A DNA stretch of 64,000 nt from Acidobacteriota bacterium (lineage in GTDB: Bacteria; Acidobacteriota; Thermoanaerobaculia; Multivoradales; Multivoraceae). Made by a program: the position numbers and the translations under genes. Numbering within the stretch: position 1 is the first letter of the stretch; the number at the start of each line of letters is the position of its first letter. Where the stretch lies: the NCBI GenBank assembly GCA_026707545.1, contig JAPOWR010000001.1:1240001-1304000 (forward strand). Reading direction: 5' to 3'. Positions 53,083 to 61,965 of the stretch are shown here, one piece after another. The notes under the pieces are model-generated. The model made no database searches. It was given only the letters and a program-made list of their open reading frames with translations, and was not told where the DNA came from.

Positions 53083-53928
53083 TCAACTCCCGGGGCGAGG
53101 CGCATCGTAGCCGAGGATCCGCACCTCGAACACCCATGGCCAGTACTTGCCCGTCAGCAGAAAGGTCCCCGTGTCCGGCCGGAAGGCGATCCCGTTCAGG
53201 ACGTCGGCGGCTGCCGCCTCCTGGTCCGTCAGCAGTCCCGACGCGTCGACCACGGCAATCACCGCGCCGGAGTCGAGGTCGATCGCCGCGATCTCGTCGC
53301 TCCCGTAAAGGTTCGCGAACAGAACGTCGTCGACCAGCTCCAGTTCGTTCAGGTTGGCGAGCGGCATGCCCTGCCGCGTCACCCGCAGCCGGCGACGAAC
53401 ATCAAGGGTGCGGGGATCCCGGAAGCTCAGCGACGGCGTGCCGTCGCTCATGATCAGGTCCGAACCGTCGTAGGCCAGGCCCCAGCCTTCGCCCTCGTAC
53501 CGGATCCGGCTCAGCTCCCGCAGCGGATCGAGCGACCAGACGAGCGCCTCGCCACGCCTCCAGGTGAGCTGCAGGACACGCTGCTCGGCTTCCACGCGAT
53601 CGGCCAGCAAAGCGATCCCCTCGCCGAACAGTCTCGGGTCCAGGTCCACGCGCGCCAGCTCTTCGCCGTCACTCCAGCGCCACGCCCGAAGACTGGACGA
53701 CCCGTACGAGCCGGTGCTCTCATAGACCACGCCGCCGCGCCAGAGAAGGCCCTGGGTGTAGGCCTCGAGGTCGTGCGGCCGGCGGTCCAGCACCTCGACC
53801 CGCCAATGTTCCGGGGGCTCCCCGGACTGCGAAACGGCTCCCTCCGCCAGCGAACCGCTCGACCCGGCGGGCGCGCACCCGGTGGCCGGGAGCAGGAGAA
53901 AGGCGAGAACCACGCAGCAGCCACGCAT
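53083..53928 (-). CDS. Glutaminyl-peptide cyclotransferase (bacterial/plant type), lipoprotein
   Basis: A 281-residue propeller enzyme that would form pyroglutamate at N-terminal Gln. The signal ends in 'LLPATGC' (Cys18), indicating a lipoprotein. Core motifs are '[20 protein letters not shown]', '[19 protein letters not shown]', '[20 protein letters not shown]' and '[20 protein letters not shown]'. It is followed by GYF-AIM24. Confidence 0.88.
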   Translation of the reverse strand: MRGCCVVLAFLLLPATGCAPAGSSGSLAEGAVSQSGEPPEHWRVEVLDRRPHDLEAYTQGLLWRGGVVYESTGSYGSSSLRAWRWSDGEELARVDLDPRLFGEGIALLADRVEAEQRVLQLTWRRGEALVWSLDPLRELSRIRYEGEGWGLAYDGSDLIMSDGTPSLSFRDPRTLDVRRRLRVTRQGMPLANLNELELVDDVLFANLYGSDEIAAIDLDSGAVIAVVDASGLLTDQEAAAADVLNGIAFRPDTGTFLLTGKYWPWVFEVRILGYDAPRPGS

Positions 53929-54011
53929 CGGGCGACGCTACCAGCCGTTCCCGGCCGCAGGACGATTCCCGCTTGACCGTTCGCTACGGGATTGGAAGAG
54001 TGGCGCCCGCC

Positions 54012-55601
54012 ATGAATGCCGCCTTCCTGCGCAGGATCTCCCTGGTCGCCGCCGGCGCCCTGCTGGCTCTGGCCTGGTTCGCCTTCGCGCAGCCGTCCGG
54101 GGACGAGCCGCTGGTCAGTCCGCGGGACACGATGCGCGTCTTCCTCGAGGCGTTCGTGAGCGAAGATGGCCGTCCGGATCTGGATGCCGCGGCGGCCTGC
54201 CTGGACCTCGGCGATCTTCCGTTTCCCGTCCGTGCGCGCCAGGGCCGGAACCTCGCGAACGAGTTGAAACACGTGATCGACCGGCTCGAGTTCGTGGAGC
54301 TTCAGGCCATCCCCGACGATGGCGAACTCGAGCGGTGGGTGTTCAGCGACGAGTTGTCAGTGCCGCTCGTGCTGGCGCCCGACGGCGACGGTCGCTGGCT
54401 GTTCAACCGGGCCACGGTGGCGGCAATCCCGGCGCTGTACGAGGAAGTACGCGACCGGACCGTGGTCGAAGGCGTCGAGGAGGCGCCCGTCACTGCCACG
54501 ATGTGGCTTCGGGACCGGATCCCGGAAACCCTTCGGAGCGGCGGCTTCATCCTTTATCCGTGGCAATGGCTCGCGCTGCCGGTACTGCTCCTGCTCGGCT
54601 TCCTGATCGACCGGCTCGTCGTCTGGACCGCCTACGGCCTCCTGGCGAAGCCTCTGAGCCGGCGCTACGAGAACCTCGACCTTCCGGGAGCCCGCCGCAT
54701 TCTCCGCCCCACCGGGTTGCTGGGAATGGCGGCGGCGTGGTGGCTGGGAATCCAGTGGCTGGGCCTGCCGGCGCGGGTCGACGCCTGGCTCGACACGATC
54801 CTGCTCGTGCTCCTGCTGCTGGCGTTGGGGCGCGCCGCCTTCGCCCAGGTCGACCTTCTGGGGACGGCGCTCAAGGCACGCGCCAGCAGAAGCGAGAACC
54901 GCTTCCAGGACCAGTTGGTGCCGGTTGTCACGAAGACCCTGAAACTGGCCGTCAGCGTCTTCGGCGCTGTCTTCCTGATTGCCCGGCTGGGTGGAGACGT
55001 CACGGCCCTGCTCGCCGGCCTGGGCCTCAGCGGACTGGCGGTTGCGCTCGCGGCCCAGGACCTGCTGAAGAACCTCTTCGGCTCGATCACGGTGCTGCTC
55101 GACCGCCCGTTCCGCGTCGGCGACTGGATCAAGGTCGGCGACGTCGAAGGGGTCGTCGAGGAAGTCGGTTTCCGGAGCACACGCGTCCGGACGTTCTACG
55201 CCTCCCTGATCACGCTGCCCAACGCCCGCCTGATCGACGCTTCGGTCGACAACTACGGAGCGAGGCAGTTCCGCCGCTGGAGCACGCGGATCCAGATCAC
55301 GTACGACACGCCGCCCACCAGTGTCGACGCGTTCTGCGAGGGCATCCGGCAGCTCGTTCGGGAGAACGAATCGATGCGCCAGGACGCCTTCGAGATTCAC
55401 CTGAACGAGTTTGGCGTCGACGGGCTCGAGATCATGCTCTACGTCTTCTTCCTCGCCCCGGACTGGAGCACCGAACTCCGACTCCGCCACGATCTGGCCC
55501 TGGACATCCTGAGCCTTGCCGAGCGGCTGGGCGTGCGGATCGCCTTCCCCACGCGGACGATTCAGTTGGAGCCGCCGTCCAGCGACGATTCGGACGCCTG
55601 A
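54012..55601 (+). CDS. MscS-family mechanosensitive channel with N-terminal periplasmic domain
   Basis: A 529-residue channel. A signal peptide (about 1-27) and an extra domain (about 35-165, 'VSPRDTMRVFLEAFVSEDGR') precede five membrane helices. The MscS pore and beta-domain are clear: 'LAGLGLSGLAVALAAQDLLK', 'NLFGSITVLLDRPFRVGDWI', 'VEEVGFRSTRVRTF' and 'LPNARLIDASVDNYG'. ATG 54012 precedes the signal; TTG 53973 is an alternative. The 3' end overlaps the convergent kinase gene by 40 bp. Confidence 0.88.
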   Translation: MNAAFLRRISLVAAGALLALAWFAFAQPSGDEPLVSPRDTMRVFLEAFVSEDGRPDLDAAAACLDLGDLPFPVRARQGRNLANELKHVIDRLEFVELQAIPDDGELERWVFSDELSVPLVLAPDGDGRWLFNRATVAAIPALYEEVRDRTVVEGVEEAPVTATMWLRDRIPETLRSGGFILYPWQWLALPVLLLLGFLIDRLVVWTAYGLLAKPLSRRYENLDLPGARRILRPTGLLGMAAAWWLGIQWLGLPARVDAWLDTILLVLLLLALGRAAFAQVDLLGTALKARASRSENRFQDQLVPVVTKTLKLAVSVFGAVFLIARLGGDVTALLAGLGLSGLAVALAAQDLLKNLFGSITVLLDRPFRVGDWIKVGDVEGVVEEVGFRSTRVRTFYASLITLPNARLIDASVDNYGARQFRRWSTRIQITYDTPPTSVDAFCEGIRQLVRENESMRQDAFEIHLNEFGVDGLEIMLYVFFLAPDWSTELRLRHDLALDILSLAERLGVRIAFPTRTIQLEPPSSDDSDA

Positions 55602-58600
55602 TCGGCAGGCAGGACGATCCGGACCGAGAGCCCCCCCTTCGGCCTTCTTGCAGCGGTGATCGTTCCGCCGTGCTCCTCCACGATCCGGCGAGCGATCGGG
55701 AGACCCAGGCCGGTACCCCCGCTCGAGGTCGAGAAGTAGGGCTCGAAGATGCGTTCCAAGTCCGGGTCCGAGACACCGGGCCCCCGGTCGTCGACGGTGA
55801 CGCCCAGCGCGCTGCCGCCGTCGACCGGCGCCACGGTGACCCGTACCTCGCCGCCGCCGTCACTGGCGCCGAGGGCGTTCTCCAGCAGGTTGCGGACCGC
55901 CCGCTGCATCAGTCGCCGGTCGAACGGAAGCCGCGCCGTCTCCCGGTCCACTTCCGAGTCGAAGGCAACCGTCACGCCCGCCGGCGGCGGGCGGCGATAG
56001 CCGTCCACCACCTCCCGCACCGCGGCCGCCAGATCCCCGGGCTCCGGCCGGGCCAGGGGAATCCGGCTGTACGCCCCGAACTCCCCGGCCGTGTGCGCCA
56101 GCTCGTCGACCTGGTAGAGGATGTTGTCGGTGCAGCGCTCGAAGACCTCGTCCAACCGATCCGGTGCGTCCCGCCACACCCGCCGCAGATGCTCGGTCGA
56201 GAGACGGATGGGGGTCAGCGGGTTCTTCACCTCGTGCGCGATCAGCCGCGCCATCTCGGCCCACGCCTCCAGACGCTGCGCCTCCTCCTCGCGCGCACGC
56301 GTCGATGCAATCCGGGCGGCCATGCCGTCGATGGCGGCACCGAGGGTCCTGAGTTCCGTCTCCTGCGGCTTGAAGCCGAGGGAGGCCGCGCCGCCGGCGA
56401 TTCGGTCCGCACCGTCGATCATCCGCATCAGCGGGCGAGTGAAACCACGCGCGAGCCGTGCGCCGACGATGACCAGCAGCAGCACGAGGGCCGTCGTGAT
56501 GACCAGCGCCTGCCGCCTCAGGGCGGCGAGTTCCCTCGTACCCGCCTCCTGTTGCGCCAGCAGCGGCACGGACACGAACAACCCCGACTCGCCCGGGCGC
56601 TCCTCACCCAGTGACACGGGCTGGTACAACTCCAGGTAGGACACGCCCTGGCCCGCCGTCTGAATACGCGAGGCGGTCGGGTGGCCGAGCAACGCCAGTC
56701 TGCTGTAGACGTTGCCCGGGATGCGCTTTGGCATCAGGCCCGCGGTGAACAGGTCCGGCTTGCTCGATGCGTAGACGCTGCCGCGCCAGTACAGGTTCAC
56801 CTCATGTCCGACGACTTCCGCCAGCCAGGCCAGGAGTTCGTCGTCCAACTGCGCGTCCATCGAGAATCCCGGCGGCAGGCCGAGCAGGAAGTCGGTCAGG
56901 ACGTGCTCGAGCGACACGAGGGCGGCTCGACCGGCGACCTCCTGCTCGGCCTGGATGCGCGCTCCCAGATTCCGGACGAGCAACCCGTTGAGCAGCGCCA
57001 GCGGCACGATCGCGATCAGAGCCAGCACTGCCGTCAACCGGACCGAGTACCGCCGGAAGTCCGGAAGGAAGCCGCCGCGCCGTTTCGCTCGCGGCAGGCT
57101 GATCAGCAACACGGCGAACGCCACCGCCGACAATGCCAGCACGAGTCGGGCGGCGACCGTAGCGATCCGCCAGAGCCGCTCCGCCATCGTCTCCTCGAGA
57201 AGTAGAGCGACGATCCAGAGGCCCTCGAGGCTGCTTGGGCTGAACCAGGCCAGAGCGGGTCCGGCCGGCGTCTCGACCCGCATCGTTCGGCGTGGATCGA
57301 CCGCTTCCGACGGCGGCGGCAGCAGCCAGTCCTCATCCCAGCGTGAAACGAGCGGGCGGCCCGCGCCATCGATGTACGCGAGAACCGCCTCTCCCGGAGG
57401 ATTGGAGCGGCTCGGACTGGCCGGCCCTCCACGCAGCAGGCGCAACTCGAGTTCGCCGCCGGTCCCCGAGGTGACGGTGCCCCAGACGTCGAGCCGTGGC
57501 AACGCCGCCGTCCAGAAGCGAACCGCCCCCCACTCCTGACCGGCGGAGGCCACCGTAGCTTCACCCGATGCACTGCGCCGTTCCTGCCATAACGGCAGAT
57601 TGCCGCTCGGCCAACGCGCGCTGCCAACGGCGAGTTCGCCCGTCTCCGCGTCCACCGGCAACCCGTAGGAGAAGGTCGACACCTCGTTCCCCCGGATCGC
57701 CGCCAGAGCCGAAAAGGTCTCGGAAACGGCCAGGGGCGACCGGCGCCAGAGTTCCAGAGCCAGATCCTGGTGATCGTCGAGTTCGTTCGGATCGCCCAGT
57801 GCCAGTTCCCTCAGGTCGCTCGTCGTGACGAAGGAGCCGGTTTGCTCCGCAAGCGCCGCGACTTCTCCCGGTTCCGGACCCTCGAGACCGCCTCGAACAT
57901 GCTCGAGCAGCAGCGCCCGCAGGGCAGGTCGGTGCGTCACTTCGACGAGTAGACCGACACCGAGAGCCGCCGCCGTGGCCGTCAGCAGAAGGTGCATCCA
58001 ATCCCGACCGTCCCCCCAGCCGGCCGCCCAGAGCACGGTTCCGGTCAGCAGAACCCAACCCGCCAACAGGACGACCCAATGCTCGATCGGGCCTCCGAAC
58101 GAGCCTCCCGGATCGATCGGCGCTCCGGTGGCGTCGGTTGCCCAGATTTGCCACCGGTAGAGGCCGTAGCCCACGGCCGCGCCCACCCCGCCCAGACCAA
58201 GTGCCCCCACCGCGGGCCGGGGCCTCCCCGGTGCCCGACCCCTCCAGCGGCGGAAGACCCAGGACAGCAACAGGCCTGCGCCGATCATCGCCGCGGCCAC
58301 CGCGAGCGAGCCGGCGGCTCCCGGCTGCCGTTCGGAGGACGGCCCGAATCGCAGCCGCAGCCAGGGCCCCGGGATCCCGTCCGGCGGAGCGAGCTCGCGA
58401 ATGCCGGTCGCCTCCAGGCCAGGCGTCAGGGGTTCCGCGGAGTGGTCCCGTACGGACCATCTGACGCCGTAGCGCCGAAGTCCGAACGGTGTGGCAATCG
58501 GCAGCGTGTCCGTCGGGAAGCTGCTGCCAACGATCAACCGCCAGCCTCCCTCCCCCGTGCTCATGTCGATGGCCGCGTACAGCGAGACCGCCGTGAAGCC

Positions 58601-59020
58601 GGCGGTCTGGTTGATGCCGCCGGGCAGCAGACGGTCGAGGGGAAGATCGTGCCTCAGCCCCGGTCCACCCCAAGCCTGGGCCAGGCCATCCGAATCGACC
58701 AGAACCAGGGTGCGGCCGCCGACGCGGCTCGCCCGATCCAACTCCTCGAACACGCGCTGTCGGGCCTCCGCAGACGCGAGCGGAATCGCCCCCGTCCGAC
58801 GAACGTTCTCGGCCGCGCGCTCGGCGTCCTCCTGCAGAGCCAGCAGCATCTCCTGGTACGCCGACTCCATCTCGGCCAGCTGCCCGGGCGTCGGAAGCGG
58901 CGGTTCCTCGTCCCGCGGCCATCGTTCGACCGCCAGCAGGATCGCCGTCAGTACGAACAGTCCGAAGATGATCACCCGCGCGGCAGCGCCCCCGCCGCGC
59001 TCGCCCGTGTGGTTCGTCAT
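55562..59020 (-). CDS. Giant NtrY-like sensor histidine kinase, orphan
   Basis: A 1152-residue membrane kinase. A first helix (about 15-32) is followed by an extracytoplasmic domain (about 45-225), a cluster of four helices (about 230-365), a second long domain (about 375-625), paired helices (about 640-705), a third extracytoplasmic segment with its closing helix (about 820-850) and a HAMP linker. The kinase core has His929 in 'ARLIAHEVKNPLTPIRLS', the N-box 'NLLENALGA' (Asn1048), 'DDRGPGV' and 'SGGTGLGLPIARRIVEEHGG'. The ending is NtrY-like. No response regulator is adjacent. ATG at 59020 overlaps the cmk stop (ATGA). Confidence 0.85.
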   Translation of the reverse strand: MTNHTGERGGGAAARVIIFGLFVLTAILLAVERWPRDEEPPLPTPGQLAEMESAYQEMLLALQEDAERAAENVRRTGAIPLASAEARQRVFEELDRASRVGGRTLVLVDSDGLAQAWGGPGLRHDLPLDRLLPGGINQTAGFTAVSLYAAIDMSTGEGGWRLIVGSSFPTDTLPIATPFGLRRYGVRWSVRDHSAEPLTPGLEATGIRELAPPDGIPGPWLRLRFGPSSERQPGAAGSLAVAAAMIGAGLLLSWVFRRWRGRAPGRPRPAVGALGLGGVGAAVGYGLYRWQIWATDATGAPIDPGGSFGGPIEHWVVLLAGWVLLTGTVLWAAGWGDGRDWMHLLLTATAAALGVGLLVEVTHRPALRALLLEHVRGGLEGPEPGEVAALAEQTGSFVTTSDLRELALGDPNELDDHQDLALELWRRSPLAVSETFSALAAIRGNEVSTFSYGLPVDAETGELAVGSARWPSGNLPLWQERRSASGEATVASAGQEWGAVRFWTAALPRLDVWGTVTSGTGGELELRLLRGGPASPSRSNPPGEAVLAYIDGAGRPLVSRWDEDWLLPPPSEAVDPRRTMRVETPAGPALAWFSPSSLEGLWIVALLLEETMAERLWRIATVAARLVLALSAVAFAVLLISLPRAKRRGGFLPDFRRYSVRLTAVLALIAIVPLALLNGLLVRNLGARIQAEQEVAGRAALVSLEHVLTDFLLGLPPGFSMDAQLDDELLAWLAEVVGHEVNLYWRGSVYASSKPDLFTAGLMPKRIPGNVYSRLALLGHPTASRIQTAGQGVSYLELYQPVSLGEERPGESGLFVSVPLLAQQEAGTRELAALRRQALVITTALVLLLVIVGARLARGFTRPLMRMIDGADRIAGGAASLGFKPQETELRTLGAAIDGMAARIASTRAREEEAQRLEAWAEMARLIAHEVKNPLTPIRLSTEHLRRVWRDAPDRLDEVFERCTDNILYQVDELAHTAGEFGAYSRIPLARPEPGDLAAAVREVVDGYRRPPPAGVTVAFDSEVDRETARLPFDRRLMQRAVRNLLENALGASDGGGEVRVTVAPVDGGSALGVTVDDRGPGVSDPDLERIFEPYFSTSSGGTGLGLPIARRIVEEHGGTITAARRPKGGLSVRIVLPADQASESSLDGGSN

Positions 59021-59691
59021 CGGTCCGTCGCAGTCTCTGCCGCACGAACCGAGCGGAGAATCCGGGCCGCGATCTGATCGGCGGCGCCGGTCGACGTATC
59101 GATCGTCTCGTAGCTGGCATCGTGCCGTAGCGGCGAGGCGCGGCGCCGGCGGTCCCGCTCGTCCCGGGCCTGCATCTCCTGCATGAGCCGCTTGCGGCCA
59201 CCGTCGTTCCCGCGCCCTGGCTGGCGAAGCCGCCGCTCCGCCCTCACCTCGAGCGGTGCGTCGAGAAAGAACTTGTGCTTCGCCTGAGGGAAGACGACCG
59301 TGCCGATGTCGCGACCCTCGACCACCGCGCCCTCCCTGGCCGCGAAATCGCGCTGCCGAGCCACTAGCCACGCACGCACTCGGGGATGCACGGCAACCCG
59401 CGATGTGGCCGTGTCGACCCGGGGTGTACGGAGCAGCGGCCCCGGCGCGAATCCATCGATGAAGACCTCCGCCTCGGCGGCCCGGGTTCGGAGTTCGAAG
59501 GCGATCCGCCCGATCAGTTTCTCCATCGCCGACTCTTCGGCCGGGTCCAGCCCCTCCTCCAGCGCCTTCCAGGCGACCGCACGGTACATGGCGCCCGTGT
59601 CGAGATAGGGAACACCGAGTTCTGCCGCGACCGTCCGGGCCACGGTGCTCTTGCCGACACCGGCCGGCCCGTCGATGGCGACGACCGTCAC
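59017..59691 (-). CDS. cmk: Cytidylate kinase
   Basis: Cmk phosphorylates CMP and dCMP. The 224-residue product has P-loop 'AIDGPAGVGKSTVARTVAAE', 'LGVPYLDTGAMYRAVAWKAL', 'GAVVEGRDIGTVVFPQAKHK' and 'RDERDRRRRASPLRHDASYE'. GTG at 59691 overlaps the stop of the pseudouridine synthase gene as GTGA and begins at the conserved 'TVVAIDGP'; the longer frame upstream is not conserved. Confidence 0.94.
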   Translation of the reverse strand: MTVVAIDGPAGVGKSTVARTVAAELGVPYLDTGAMYRAVAWKALEEGLDPAEESAMEKLIGRIAFELRTRAAEAEVFIDGFAPGPLLRTPRVDTATSRVAVHPRVRAWLVARQRDFAAREGAVVEGRDIGTVVFPQAKHKFFLDAPLEVRAERRLRQPGRGNDGGRKRLMQEMQARDERDRRRRASPLRHDASYETIDTSTGAADQIAARILRSVRAAETATDR

Positions 59692-60503
59692 CGGCGTCGG
59701 CGTCCCCGTTTCCGTCCGCCGCCGGAGCGCCCTGCTGAACCTCGGCCGGAACCGGCCTTCAAGCTCGCTACTTCCCTCACCGAGAGTTCCCGCCAATCAC
59801 CGGTCGGTAAGTGGGCATCCTCGAGACGGCCGATCGCCACGCGGCGCAGTCGTTGTACCGGATGTCCGACGCGGAAGAACATCTCCCGGATCTGCCGGGT
59901 CCGGCCTTCCCTCAGTTCCATCTCCCACCAGCTCGACGAGCGCGCGGTCCTGCCTCCCCTGCGCGTTCGCACCAGACGCGGAGTCACCGGTGCCGTTCGC
60001 CGGCCCGCGATAAACATCCCCCGGCCGAGCCGCTCGATGGCCGCCCGGCCCGGGAACCCCCGGACCTTGACCAGATACCGCTTCGTGCAGCCGAAGCGCG
60101 GATGCGTAAGGCGGTTGGCGAGATCGCCGTCGTCCGTGAAGAGGAGCAGGCCCTCGGTCCGGTAGTCGAGCCGACCGACCGGCTTGAGCCGTCCGCGCCA
60201 TCTCTCCGGGAGCAGGTCCATGACCGTAGGGCGGCCTTCGGGGTCGCTGCGGGTCGTTACGTGACCGGCCGGCTTGTTCAGAAGGACGTAGAGCGTCGCA
60301 TCCATCCGCGCGATGGGTTCGCCGTCGACCCGGACCGTCTCCCTTCCCTTGCCCCACTGCCGGGCGCGGTCTCCGAGGACCGCGACGCGGTCGTCGATCG
60401 TGACCCGGCCGGCCCGAATCAGGTCTTCCGCGGCCCGGCGCGACGCGACGCCTGCGCGCGAGAGGATCTTCTGCAGCCGCTCGCCCTTCGGTTCCTCAGC
60501 CAT
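59688..60503 (-). CDS. rluB: RluB/RsuA-family rRNA pseudouridine synthase
   Basis: A 271-residue enzyme with an S4 domain ('ERLQKILSRAGVASRRAAED') and the catalytic 'PVGRLDYRTEGLLLFTDDGD' (GRLD). 'YVLLNKPAGHVTTRSDPEGR' and 'ELREGRTRQIREMFFRVGHP' are typical of RluB/RsuA. A basic, Gly/Arg-rich tail of about 20 residues ends the protein. scpA-scpB-rluB-cmk is a common gene order and supports RluB. The start overlaps scpB by 8 nt. Confidence 0.9.
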   Translation of the reverse strand: MAEEPKGERLQKILSRAGVASRRAAEDLIRAGRVTIDDRVAVLGDRARQWGKGRETVRVDGEPIARMDATLYVLLNKPAGHVTTRSDPEGRPTVMDLLPERWRGRLKPVGRLDYRTEGLLLFTDDGDLANRLTHPRFGCTKRYLVKVRGFPGRAAIERLGRGMFIAGRRTAPVTPRLVRTRRGGRTARSSSWWEMELREGRTRQIREMFFRVGHPVQRLRRVAIGRLEDAHLPTGDWRELSVREVASLKAGSGRGSAGRSGGGRKRGRRRR

Positions 60504-61113
60504 CGATCGGGTCCGCCGGCGCGAGGGCGATCGGTGTCTGCATGGGCTCCTCCTCGGCCCCACTGAGGAAGGTCTCTTCGAATTCTTCCAGCGGCGGCAG
60601 CTCGGAGAGAGCGCGCAGGCCGAAGTGAAGCAGAAACTCGCGCGTCGTCGTATAGAGGAAGGGACTGCCGACGACTTCCTTGCGCCCGGAAATCCGGATG
60701 AGCCGGCGCTCAAGAAGCGTTTTCAACACACCGGCGGAGTTCCTGCCCCTCAGCTCCTGGATCTCCGGACTCGTCACCGGCTGGCGGTAGGCCACGATCG
60801 CCAGCGTCTCCACCGCGGCCATGGACAACCTGCTGCGACCGGCCACCTCGAAGAACCTGCGCAGGTAGGGATGCAGGTCGGAACGCGTGACGAGTCGGTA
60901 TCCACCGCCGGCCCGGTCCAGGACGACGCCGCGGTTCGGCGGGCCGCCGGTTCCGTCAACCCGGTAACGGTCGAGAACCGCCTGGAGAGCCTCGGCCGCG
61001 CGTTCTGGGTCATCTTCGGGAAACACCTCGAGGAGCTTCGCCTCGGGTTGAGGATCGGGGCTGGCGAAGAGCAGAGCCTCGAACACCGCCTCCATCTCGG
61101 CCGTGTCCGTCAT
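60496..61113 (-). CDS. scpB: Segregation and condensation protein B
   Basis: A 205-residue winged-helix kleisin partner: 'MEAVFEALLFASPDPQPEAK', 'RLSMAAVETLAIVAYRQPVT', 'SPEIQELRGRNSAGVLKTLL' and 'EVVGSPFLYTTTREFLLHFG'. With ScpA and SMC it condenses chromosomes. ATG at 61113 overlaps the scpA stop (ATGA). Confidence 0.94.
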   Translation of the reverse strand: MTDTAEMEAVFEALLFASPDPQPEAKLLEVFPEDDPERAAEALQAVLDRYRVDGTGGPPNRGVVLDRAGGGYRLVTRSDLHPYLRRFFEVAGRSRLSMAAVETLAIVAYRQPVTSPEIQELRGRNSAGVLKTLLERRLIRISGRKEVVGSPFLYTTTREFLLHFGLRALSELPPLEEFEETFLSGAEEEPMQTPIALAPADPIDG

Positions 61114-61925
61114 CCGGTCAGGTCCTCCAGCAGAACCGGATCGAGCGCGCGCGTGGTGCGGAACAGAAAGACGGAGCCGGCGTCAGAGGGGTGGAGCCGC
61201 ACCAGATTGAGGCGAGCCATCTCCAGCACGGCGAGGAAGCACGCGATCGCTTCCGCACGACTCGACAGCGCGAACAGGTCGTCCTTCAGATCGAGTGAGC
61301 GGCCGCCCTCGAAGCGGCTCAGCAACCGCTCGATCTGGCCCCGCACACTGAAGGTCTCTCCCGAGTAAACGAGGGGACTGGGATGCTCCTCGTCGTAGCG
61401 CTTCAGCACGCCTCGCAACACCTGAAGCAGGTCGAAGAGCGACAGGTCGCCCAGGTCGAACTCCTCCTCGTCGGCGGCTGCGACAGTCTCCGTCCGGCCG
61501 CGCGTCCACAGCCCGTGGCGGAGGCTGTCGACCTCGGCCAGGGTCTGCGCAGCCTCCTTGAGCCGCTGGTACTCGAGCAACCGTTCGATCAACTCCCGGC
61601 GCGGATCTTCCGGTTCCTCGCCGGGCGCCGGCTCGGGTTGTGGCAGCAGTACCCTGGCTTTCAGCTGAATCAGCAGGGCCGCCTCGTAGATGTAGTCGGC
61701 GGCGATATCGAGATCCAGCTCGTCCATCAGGTCCAGGTACGCGTGAAACTGATCACAGATCAGGGCGACCGGGATGTCCGTGATCTCGATCTCGTTGATT
61801 CTCACGAGGTGAAGCAACAGATCGAGGGGGCCCTCGAACTCCGGCAACTCGACCCGCCAGGAGGCCGGCAGCAGGCTGCTTGAAGCCTGGGCGCTGGCGC
61901 GTCCTACGTTGACGGTCGAGTTCAT
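61110..61925 (-). CDS. scpA: Segregation and condensation protein A
   Basis: A 271-residue kleisin bridging the SMC heads. The N-terminal signature is 'ELPEFEGPLDLLLHLVRINE', followed by 'EITDIPVALICDQFHAYLDL', 'YIYEAALLIQLKARVLLPQP' and a C-terminal winged helix with 'ALSSRAEAIACFLAVLEMAR'. ATG at 61925 is used; an in-frame start at 61946 is possible. smc is not in the window. Confidence 0.93.
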   Translation of the reverse strand: MNSTVNVGRASAQASSSLLPASWRVELPEFEGPLDLLLHLVRINEIEITDIPVALICDQFHAYLDLMDELDLDIAADYIYEAALLIQLKARVLLPQPEPAPGEEPEDPRRELIERLLEYQRLKEAAQTLAEVDSLRHGLWTRGRTETVAAADEEEFDLGDLSLFDLLQVLRGVLKRYDEEHPSPLVYSGETFSVRGQIERLLSRFEGGRSLDLKDDLFALSSRAEAIACFLAVLEMARLNLVRLHPSDAGSVFLFRTTRALDPVLLEDLTG

Positions 61926-61965
61926 CAGTACTGCCCACCGGAGCAACTGCAGCCCGAGATGGAAC

